In this document: positions 42,597-48,385 of the stretch, in pieces
Layout: every line of letters begins with the position of its first letter
Position numbering within the stretch: the first letter of the stretch is position 1
Assembly: GCA_948471205.1 (NCBI GenBank)
Contig: CAOKRT010000005.1
Span: 62,001-126,000, forward strand
From: an uncultured Oscillospiraceae bacterium
GTDB taxonomy: Bacteria > Bacillota > Clostridia > Oscillospirales > Acutalibacteraceae
Direction of reading: 5' to 3'
Length of the DNA stretch: 64,000 nt
Notes under the pieces: model-generated
Databases searched by the model: none
What the model was told of the DNA's origin: nothing
What the model saw: the letters and a program-made list of their open reading frames with translations, nothing else
Translations under genes and position numbers: made by a program

Positions 42597-42630
42597 GTTC
42601 ACTGTTGGGTAATACTATCCAACAGTGAGC
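42597..42630 (-). other. Replication origin stem-loop with circovirus-type nonanucleotide
   Basis: A 12-bp stem (42597-42608 with 42619-42630, one wobble) carries a 10-base loop. On the minus strand the loop reads ATAGTATTAC, which contains TAGTATTAC, the nonanucleotide at the nick site of circovirus origins. It sits 83 bp upstream of rep, the standard place. Rep would be expected to cut after TAGTATT. GTGAACA (42552-42558) and TGTTCAC (42596-42602) form an inverted pair that could be Rep-binding sites. Confidence 0.8.
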
Positions 42631-42660
42631 AATGGCTTGTGGCTTCGCCACCGCCATTGC
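42629..42660. repeat. Second hairpin of the origin region
   Basis: 8-bp perfect stem GCAATGGC/GCCATTGC (42629-42636 with 42653-42660) with an inner GTGGC/GCCAC stem. It abuts the nick-site hairpin and has no T-run on either side, so it is more likely part of the origin (for example a complementary-strand start) than a terminator. Confidence 0.6.
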
Positions 42661-42672
42661 CCCTAATGTAAA

Positions 42673-43428
42673 TTACCGATTAAGTGCTTCAATACAAATT
42701 CTCTGTAATTTGTCCTCATCACGAATTACAGGCACTTTAATAAAATGCAAATCTGAGCCTTGCAGTAGAGCAACACCCTCTCCAATTTTAAATTGTCTAT
42801 CCCCTATACGTTCTATATATTCTTTAGGTATAAGCATTTCATATATACTTTTGATAGGTGCACCGACAATAATCACGATTCCGTAGTTTAAACGACTGCC
42901 TGTCGGAAAAACAACAGCATCGGGGCGTTGACAAGACACCACTAACCGAACAGCAAGAGAGCGACCAAGCATAAGTATTTCAGATACTTTTCGCATAACC
43001 TCTTGTGCCTGCTTCTTATCTTCACTAATAAGAGATAATATATTTGCCACATATTCATCCCATATTAGTGTTATAGGAGTGCGACATATATCTTGTCCTG
43101 ATTGTCTATTATGTAATATTTCATAAACAATATTGAGAGCTTCTATTGTCTTGTCATAAGGGTAATATCTGTTGCAATTTCTCAAATAAGAAAATGTATC
43201 ATCTTGTTTGAAATCTGCAAAATAGACTTTTGAGTTTTTAGCACTCTGCATACACAAACGAGCTAAATATTGATTAGTTAAATAGGACTTACCACTTCCA
43301 CTCATACCACATATGAGAGTATGACTGTTTGTATTAACAGATATATCCGTAAATAATGGCTCTTTAATTGCATAGCCATTCCACTTGTCGAAATCGTAAC
43401 CGAGTAAAACATCAGAATTGTTCATCAT
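42673..43428 (-). CDS. FtsK/TcpA-like coupling ATPase, soluble subunit
   Basis: 251 residues, an FtsK/HerA-type motor without its own membrane segment. Walker A is LICGMSGSGKSYLTNQYL at about residue 38, Walker B is PITLIWDEYVANIL, and VRLVVSCQRPDAVVFPTGSR is the sensor strand typical of FtsK and TcpA. It should pump DNA, bringing the nicked element to a conjugation channel (coupling protein) or helping replication. It starts with AGAGGA at 7 bases and overlaps the membrane-subunit gene by 17 bp. Confidence 0.85.
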   Translation of the reverse strand: MMNNSDVLLGYDFDKWNGYAIKEPLFTDISVNTNSHTLICGMSGSGKSYLTNQYLARLCMQSAKNSKVYFADFKQDDTFSYLRNCNRYYPYDKTIEALNIVYEILHNRQSGQDICRTPITLIWDEYVANILSLISEDKKQAQEVMRKVSEILMLGRSLAVRLVVSCQRPDAVVFPTGSRLNYGIVIIVGAPIKSIYEMLIPKEYIERIGDRQFKIGEGVALLQGSDLHFIKVPVIRDEDKLQRICIEALNR

Positions 43429-44005
43429 ATAAAATTCCTCTGTCTATCGGTTTGCGACCTTTTGCAGTTTTAATAACGATGATTTTTCCGTTATTGTTAT
43501 TCTTACCACCATAAGCTATTTTCTCAACAAAATGCACATTCATTGCATCGGCTATTGCTTCTTTTTTCTCTATCCATACTGCATAAGGAATATTAGAATA
43601 GAACTCACAAACTGTTACATCTGTACCTCTAATTTTTTTCTTGCTAATAAGAATAGGACAACCATTTCGCAAATCTTTTGCCGAAAATGCTACCATTAAC
43701 TTATTTTCATCTCGCCGAGCAGTATGCTCTCCGACCTTTTCAAAAATGGCAAATATCATTAATACAGCTATCAAAAACACAAATATGTTCAAAACAATAT
43801 TTAATACTGGCTCAATAAGTGGAGGAACACTAATAAATACAATAAACTTATTTTTTACAACAATGATTATAGCAGTAAAAAGACATACAAACAGCCATAT
43901 CAAATTATAAAAAGGCTTATGTATGAACTGCTGAAAGCCTAACTTTATACGTGAAAACTGTTTAATTTGATTTGCTCGTCTAATATTATAATTATTATCT
44001 TCCAT
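43412..44005 (-). CDS. Membrane subunit of the coupling ATPase (TcpA N-terminal-like)
   Basis: About 197 residues from ATG 44005. Two or three hydrophobic segments at about residues 33-85 (NLIWLFVCLFTAIIIVV, FIVFISV, VLNIFVFLIAVLMIFAIF) are followed by a soluble domain (MVAFSAKDLRNGCPILISKK...IPYAVWIEKKEAIADAMN). This is the layout of the N-terminal part of Tn916-type coupling proteins, which normally sits in the same chain as the ATPase; here it is a separate gene overlapping it by 17 bp. No known catalytic motif. Confidence 0.65.
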   Translation of the reverse strand: MEDNNYNIRRANQIKQFSRIKLGFQQFIHKPFYNLIWLFVCLFTAIIIVVKNKFIVFISVPPLIEPVLNIVLNIFVFLIAVLMIFAIFEKVGEHTARRDENKLMVAFSAKDLRNGCPILISKKKIRGTDVTVCEFYSNIPYAVWIEKKEAIADAMNVHFVEKIAYGGKNNNNGKIIVIKTAKGRKPIDRGILYDEQF

Positions 44006-44081
44006 ATATAACACCACCTTTTTTTAAAAATCAATCAGAGATGATAACCACCTCTGATTGACCCATTAATTAGCAATTCAC

Positions 44082-44486
44082 TTAATGAACAACATTATGA
44101 TATAAGTATTCAGAAGCAAACTCATCCACTTTTTTATCAAGCTCAATCGAACGTTTGCACAATAAAGCAATTATCATTTTCGCCGAATGCTCTGAATTTA
44201 TTTCAAAAACACCCTCGTCATTATATGATCCGAATTCTTCGGTATGTAGAAATGAGAAATAATCCTCATCGTCGATAATAGGAGAAATAGTTTCTTCAAT
44301 AAACTTATCTAATTGCTTGCACATTTTATCAGATAATGCTATTTTATAACTGTTAATCAAATTGAGATTTTTATAAATGAACTCATCATTCTCGATGTTG
44401 TCAAAATCAATACACGCCTTGAGGAGTTTATGGATTTCAACAACTATTACTGCTTCTAAAAACTTGTTGCTATAATTTGTTTTCAT
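44082..44486 (-). CDS. Hypothetical protein of the rep operon
   Basis: 134 residues, acidic and mostly helical (FLEAVIVVEIHKLLKACIDFD, YKIALSDKMCKQLDKFIEET, KMIIALLCKRSIELDKKVDEF). Clear AAAGGAAG site before the ATG. No signal peptide, membrane segment or known motif. It lies between the small gene at 44557 and the membrane subunit. Confidence 0.7.
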   Translation of the reverse strand: MKTNYSNKFLEAVIVVEIHKLLKACIDFDNIENDEFIYKNLNLINSYKIALSDKMCKQLDKFIEETISPIIDDEDYFSFLHTEEFGSYNDEGVFEINSEHSAKMIIALLCKRSIELDKKVDEFASEYLYHNVVH

Positions 44487-44556
44487 TGTAAATACTTCCT
44501 TTCTGAATTAGCAGAGAAAAATATATTCTCTTGCTAACTCTAAAAAAAATTATAGT

Positions 44557-44790
44557 TTAAGCCTTGCTGATGCTTTCAATCTTGCCTTTATAATTGAATG
44601 AAACGTCAACAACATCATTGATTTTGACTTCTTTAGGCAATACAATATTATCCCTTAAGAAGAACTTTTCTGAACGCATTCCCTCTACATTGCTATCTGG
44701 GAAAGCTAAAAATACGTTTAATCCCTGCACTGTTTCATTCTGATTATTAGTAAAGCTGATTTCCATAACGCCAAGTAATTTTGCTTGCAT
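44557..44790 (-). CDS. Small hypothetical protein, first gene of the rep operon
   Basis: 77 residues, strand-rich: KLLGVMEISFTNNQNETVQG, NVFLAFPDSNVEG, NIVLPKEVKINDVVDVSF, YKGKIESI. The pattern is consistent with a small OB-like barrel, so a single-stranded DNA-binding role beside a rolling-circle Rep is conceivable but unproven. AAAGGAG at 8 bases from ATG. It is the first gene downstream of the shared divergent promoter. Confidence 0.65.
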   Translation of the reverse strand: MQAKLLGVMEISFTNNQNETVQGLNVFLAFPDSNVEGMRSEKFFLRDNIVLPKEVKINDVVDVSFNYKGKIESISKA

Positions 44791-44861
44791 AGTCCATACT
44801 CCTTTCCGCCAATGCTGATATCCGCATAGGCTATATATTCCAGTTGCGCTTCTGTAACTAT

Positions 44862-44890
44862 ATTATAGCTCACTTGAGTAGGTATTGCAA
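44862..44890 (-). promoter_or_regulatory. Promoter of the rep-int operon (shares its -35)
   Basis: Minus strand TTGCAA (44885-44890), 17-base spacer, TATAAT (44862-44867). TTGCAA is its own reverse complement and is also the -35 of the divergent cargo promoter. The spacer contains the near-palindrome CTCACTTGAG, a possible operator. Confidence 0.75.
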
Positions 44891-44913
44891 AGGCGATTTG
44901 TTTATGATATAAT
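44885..44913 (+). promoter_or_regulatory. Promoter of the cargo gene (shares its -35)
   Basis: Plus strand TTGCAA (44885-44890), 17-base spacer, TATAAT (44908-44913). It uses the same six bases as the -35 of the opposite promoter, so polymerase binding at one should exclude the other. Confidence 0.75.
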
Positions 44914-44948
44914 GCTAATTAGTCCCTACCTTAAGGAGTGAAAAATAT

Positions 44949-45809
44949 ATGAATTTGGAAAATATCCTTAATTTAATTTATACCCAAGCAGCTAAACGAA
45001 TTAAAACCGCATTTGAGAATAGCCCTCTAACACAATCAGAAATCTATCCACCTGATCCCAAGCAAATTAGTTGGATAATTAATAACAATAGAACAAAAAA
45101 TAATAGGTTTTTGATTTGTGACCGAGTATTACAAGCAACCGTGAAAAATGAAGCAACTGGAGAATATAAAGAGGTCGGAATTGTACCTAAATTAGAGTTT
45201 AAAAATATTAAAGAAACATTGTGGGGTACTGAGCAAGAAATATGGTCTTATCTTCCTAATCTCCTTGAAGCAATTTTAAATGAATTAGGAAGTGATAATA
45301 ATTATGATATAGATAGGGACTTAATACTAAGTGACTATGTACCATTTGCAAAATACAATACTTATTATAAAATATTAGAGTTCAACCAATATATTCCCGC
45401 AATTCTATATGGAATAAAAGAAGATGATGTGTTTAATAACATCGACCTTGTTCAAAAGAAAGCATTTGAGTTGTTATTTTATAAATGCAAATATGAATTT
45501 TGTGAAATTTTTTTAGAATTTACTGATGAAACTACTTCTTTTCATAAAATAGATTCTGTTTTTAAAACTAATTTTTTAGAAAAACGATTTATACCAATGA
45601 TTAGAAAATTCAATCCCGATGAAACATCTCTGGGAATAAGAATGAAAAATATTATTCAAAATGATTTATCTGACATTCCGAAAATGATTTTAAACTATCA
45701 TCAGGGACAAAGCATTCCTAATTATAAAAAGCAATTAATATCAGCTTCAAGTAAATATGCAGTTGAACTTGAAAAAATACAAGTTGATCAATACCCTTTT
45801 CTAAAATAA
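44949..45809 (+). CDS. Uncharacterised cargo protein of the element
   Basis: 286 residues, not recognised. The N-terminal ~60 residues (AKRIKTAFENSPLTQSEIYP, PKQISWIINNNRTKNN) resemble a degenerate helix-turn-helix of the XRE type, where the second part would be the recognition helix. The rest is helical and rich in Phe, Tyr, Asp and Glu, with no signal peptide or membrane segment. It has its own promoter, a strong AAGGAG site and a terminator, and is oriented opposite to the mobility genes, as accessory (for example defence) genes often are. Function unknown; the defence idea is inference from position only. Confidence 0.7.
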   Translation: MNLENILNLIYTQAAKRIKTAFENSPLTQSEIYPPDPKQISWIINNNRTKNNRFLICDRVLQATVKNEATGEYKEVGIVPKLEFKNIKETLWGTEQEIWSYLPNLLEAILNELGSDNNYDIDRDLILSDYVPFAKYNTYYKILEFNQYIPAILYGIKEDDVFNNIDLVQKKAFELLFYKCKYEFCEIFLEFTDETTSFHKIDSVFKTNFLEKRFIPMIRKFNPDETSLGIRMKNIIQNDLSDIPKMILNYHQGQSIPNYKKQLISASSKYAVELEKIQVDQYPFLK

Positions 45810-45855
45810 AAGAAACCTCATAAGGTAAACAATTATACCTAGTGAGGTTTCTTTT
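45807..45855. terminator. Bidirectional terminator between the cargo gene and the XRE regulator
   Basis: About 12-bp outer stem AAAGAAACCTCA/TGAGGTTTCTTT plus an inner TAAGGTA/TACCTAG part, flanked by A- and T-runs. It sits between convergent genes. Confidence 0.9.
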
Positions 45856-45864
45856 ATTTAATGC

Positions 45865-46158
45865 TTACTTATTATTCAGCTGATGAAATTGAATTATCAT
45901 TTTCGTAACCAATTCCATTTGTTCTTCTGTTAAATCATACTTTTTGATTTCTTTTTCATCGGAAAGACCTAAGAGATAATCTGCGGAAACATTGAAGCAA
46001 TTACAAAGCTTTATAAGAACTTCAACAGATGGATATTTCAAACCTTTTTCATAAGCAGAAATGGAACTTTTAACAAGGTCAACTTTATTAGCAAGTTCCT
46101 GCTGTGTTAAATTTTTAACTTTTCGTAATTTTTTAAGCCTTGTTCCAAAATATATCAT
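45865..46158 (-). CDS. XRE-family transcription regulator
   Basis: 97 residues: GTRLKKLRKVKNLTQQELANKV...VKSSISAYEKGLKYPSVEVLI is a textbook Cro/CI-type helix-turn-helix, followed by the LCNCFNVSADYLLGLSDEKE extension of Firmicutes SinR-like regulators. TAGGAGAG before the ATG. Two copies of the palindrome AGTATACT lie between it and the divergent large gene, likely its operators. It probably controls that gene and perhaps the element's promoters. Confidence 0.92.
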   Translation of the reverse strand: MIYFGTRLKKLRKVKNLTQQELANKVDLVKSSISAYEKGLKYPSVEVLIKLCNCFNVSADYLLGLSDEKEIKKYDLTEEQMELVTKMIIQFHQLNNK

Positions 46159-46177
46159 AAAAATCTCTCCTACATTC

Positions 46178-46220
46178 AGTATACTATTTAAATATTCATT
46201 TTAAATTGATAAGTATACTT
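46178..46220. promoter_or_regulatory. Two palindromic operators AGTATACT
   Basis: AGTATACT occurs at 46178-46185 and, within AAGTATACTT, at 46211-46220. The centres are 34 bp apart. They lie in the divergent region between the XRE gene and the large gene, one just upstream of the latter's -35. Likely binding sites for the XRE protein. Confidence 0.6.
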
Positions 46221-46224
46221 TTAG

Positions 46225-46252
46225 TTGACTTTTCTTTTGCTATTGATATAAT
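46225..46252 (+). promoter_or_regulatory. Promoter of the large surface-protein gene
   Basis: TTGACT (46225-46230), 16-base spacer, TATAAT (46247-46252), directly next to the AAGTATACTT operator. Confidence 0.7.
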
Positions 46253-46316
46253 ATATTATGGCTTATGAATTTTGATAATTAATTATAGGCTTAACAAAAT
46301 TAAGGAGGAGATTGAA

Positions 46317-48086
46317 ATAAACAAAAAGAATAAACTCGCAATAATTCTAATTGCTAGTATTGTGGCTATAACTGTAATTATAGGTGTTGTTTTTGCATTT
46401 GTAATTAACAGTAATTCATCTGAAGTAAAAGTAAACAAAAACGTAACTATCATTAATAAAAAAGAAGCGGAAAGTATGCCGATAGAAGTAACTGAAAATC
46501 AACTTGTTTTCAGTACCCCACAAAATTACAGCGAGGGCGATGTAATCGTTTCAGGAATTACGGATACTGCACCTAATGGATTTTTACGAAAAGTTGTTAA
46601 AACAGAAACTGTTGATAATAAATACATCGTTGAAACAACAAATGCCTGTTTAACCGATGTATTTGAAGAAGCACACATAAGTAGAACATTTGAAATATCC
46701 GAAGACAGTATAACCCCTGTTGATTCATTAAAAACTGAAAATGCAAAAATAGGACTTATGCTTCCAAAAAAGTCACTTAGCAACAATCTTGAAATTGGAA
46801 CAATAATACCCAATAAGGATTCAGGAGCAGATTTAATTACCTTAGGAATTGAAAGAGAACTCACTAAAAACATTTCAGTTACTGGCTCAATAGGATACAG
46901 ACCATTTCTAGAACCTCATTTTGATATTGAAAATAACAATATAGAGTTTGGAATAGCATTACGAAATACTGTTGAAGGAAATCTTTTACTTAAATCTGGT
47001 AATGAAAAAGAATTTGAAGAAAGCATAAAATTATTAAACAAAAATTTAAAAGCAATTGAGTTTATGGCTGGAGAAGTTCCTATTGTAATAACGAACGCTT
47101 TAAACATAACACTTGATGGTTCAGGATACATAGGCGGTTCTCTTAGCACAGGATTAACTTTGAACTGCGAAAGCACATCTGGTTTCAAATACAGTAGTGC
47201 TACAAATACCGTTGAAGAAATAAAAGAAAATAAATATCTTGGCGATGGAATTGAATGGGAAACAACAGCAACCGCTTTTGCAGGAGTTGAAGTTGGCGTT
47301 TTTTTCCACATTATTTCAAAGTTATACGATATTGCTGGTGCCGATTTATCCGTTGGAGTTACAGGAAAAGCAGAATGTGAATTAACTGCTAGTCCTAATC
47401 AGCAATTTAATAATATGTATTATGCAGGAAATATTGACCTTTCCGTCCAACCGAAATTAAAGGGAAATATCGTTGTTGAAGAACCAATAATTGATTACAC
47501 ACTAATCGACCAACCTTTATTTGAATTTGAACTTAATCCTTTTTGGGAAAAGAATTGGTCTTCAAGCGGTAATTGGAAACAAGATATATGGAAAGCTAAT
47601 CCTGTAACAATTGATAAAAGCAGTAAATTATATGAAATGTATTTTGGTATTTTAAAAGATGTTTATAACGAATATGTAATTAGAGATAGCGTAGGCTTTA
47701 GAATGTATTACTATAACAGTAAAAATAATATTCATCAAAGAGGCGGTCCAGGAGGAGTAGCTTATTTCAATGGTGCAACACCTGTATATTATCTAAGAGA
47801 TATAAACGATGATGATATTCCAGAATTATTTATTGGTAAAAAATTCAATAATAACTATGAAATACTTGCTATTTATTCTTATGGAGATGATATAGAACCT
47901 GAACATCCTTATGGAGATTTCATCACAGGTCAAGGCGAGTATTATGATGTAGAAGATAAATATATAAATTATGTTTATCTTTGTGGTAATAACGAAATAC
48001 TTATTAGACACGAAGAAAATGTTGGTGGAGAATTAATTACATATAGTTATGGTAATAGTTATAGATATGACAGGCAAAATAGATAA
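46317..48086 (+). CDS. Membrane-anchored extracellular protein of unknown function, probable AUA start and 3' frameshift
   Basis: About 589 residues. AAGGAGG at 46302-46308 is 8 bases from ATA at 46317, which would give (I/M)NKKNKLAIILIASIVAITV, a normal anchor start; the only ordinary in-frame start is a TTG at 46272 with no ribosome site. One transmembrane helix (about residues 7-30), then a large strand-rich extracellular region, and near the end YYLRDINDDDIPELFIGKK, a DxNxDxxPEL calcium-loop-like motif common in Clostridia surface proteins. The frame ends early at 48086 while the -1/+2 frame continues with sensible sequence to 48225. Either decayed or carrying a single-base change. Confidence 0.7.
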   Translation: MNKKNKLAIILIASIVAITVIIGVVFAFVINSNSSEVKVNKNVTIINKKEAESMPIEVTENQLVFSTPQNYSEGDVIVSGITDTAPNGFLRKVVKTETVDNKYIVETTNACLTDVFEEAHISRTFEISEDSITPVDSLKTENAKIGLMLPKKSLSNNLEIGTIIPNKDSGADLITLGIERELTKNISVTGSIGYRPFLEPHFDIENNNIEFGIALRNTVEGNLLLKSGNEKEFEESIKLLNKNLKAIEFMAGEVPIVITNALNITLDGSGYIGGSLSTGLTLNCESTSGFKYSSATNTVEEIKENKYLGDGIEWETTATAFAGVEVGVFFHIISKLYDIAGADLSVGVTGKAECELTASPNQQFNNMYYAGNIDLSVQPKLKGNIVVEEPIIDYTLIDQPLFEFELNPFWEKNWSSSGNWKQDIWKANPVTIDKSSKLYEMYFGILKDVYNEYVIRDSVGFRMYYYNSKNNIHQRGGPGGVAYFNGATPVYYLRDINDDDIPELFIGKKFNNNYEILAIYSYGDDIEPEHPYGDFITGQGEYYDVEDKYINYVYLCGNNEILIRHEENVGGELITYSYGNSYRYDRQNR

Positions 48087-48225
48087 AGTTTGTAGACTTG
48101 AAGGTGTTATTGGTACAGATGGCTCTTTGTATATTAGTATTAATAGAAATTATACGGGAGATGGAACTGGGCTTTATTTGTATCATCAATACGACATCTT
48201 TAGTGGAGATTTAACATTGGAATAG
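48067..48225 (+). pseudogene. Frameshifted C-terminal tail of the large surface protein
   Basis: From ATG 48067 a second frame gives 52 residues, MTGKIDKVCRLEGVIGTDGS then LYISINRNYTGDGTGLYLYH, and a stop at 48225. There is no ribosome site for it. The composition continues that of the upstream protein, so the two were probably one frame, broken near 48064-48070. Confidence 0.6.
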
Positions 48226-48240
48226 ATTTTAACATAATAA

Positions 48241-48275
48241 AAAACGGTTAGAAGTCAATCTAACCGTTTTTTTAT
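48241..48275 (+). terminator. Terminator at the right end of the element
   Basis: Perfect 12-bp stem AAAACGGTTAGA (48241-48252) with 48259-48270, 6-base loop, then a T-run. It can act in both directions, and may now also serve as the lysS terminator, since lysS lost its own downstream sequence. Confidence 0.9.
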
Positions 48276-48295
48276 TTGACGTATTCTCTTTATTT

Positions 48296-48317
48296 GGTCG
48301 TAAATAGGTCGTAAGTT
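48296..48317 (+). repeat. Two tandem 11-bp GTCGTAA repeats (integrase arm sites, right)
   Basis: GGTCGTAAATA (48296) and GGTCGTAAGTT (48307), in tandem with the same 11-bp period as the left-end set. The second copy is identical to the left copy at 39997-40007. Confidence 0.65.
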
Positions 48318-48358
48318 TTGAACTTATAACCTTGTTTTGTTTGCTATAATCAGCATTT

Positions 48359-48385
48359 TTAGTTCAATGGCTTCATTGTCGGGAA
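48359..48385 (-). repeat. Right attachment site within lysS
   Basis: Last nine codons of the present lysS (FPTMKPLN plus stop). It matches 39857-39871 in 14 of 15 bases over TTTCATCGTCGGGAA. Bases after the core come from the element, so the element supplies the new end of the gene. Confidence 0.85.

Larger units (their letters stand above)
39842..48385. mobile_element. Integrated element with CRESS-type Rep, inserted in the 3' end of lysS
   Basis: About 8.5 kb bounded by near-identical copies of the lysS 3' end (TTCAT-C/T-GTCGGGAA at 39857-39871 and 48371-48385). Contents from left: arm repeats, int, xis, rep, origin stem-loop, coupling ATPase, its membrane subunit, two small genes, a divergent promoter pair, a cargo gene, an XRE regulator, a large surface protein, a terminator and arm repeats. 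The interior looks more AT-rich and its codon use differs from the flanking genes. No type IV secretion genes are present, so it is either an integrating plasmid or an integrative mobilisable element that borrows a conjugation machine. Exact ends are uncertain by several bases. Confidence 0.9.

Noticed and set aside
42629..42660. Terminator downstream of the coupling ATPase gene
   Set aside because: The hairpin has no T-run on either side and abuts the nick-site stem-loop, so origin structure is the better reading.
39842..48385. Prophage
   Set aside because: No capsid, terminase, portal, tail or lysis gene is present; integrase plus Rep plus FtsK-like motor fits an integrating plasmid or mobilisable element.
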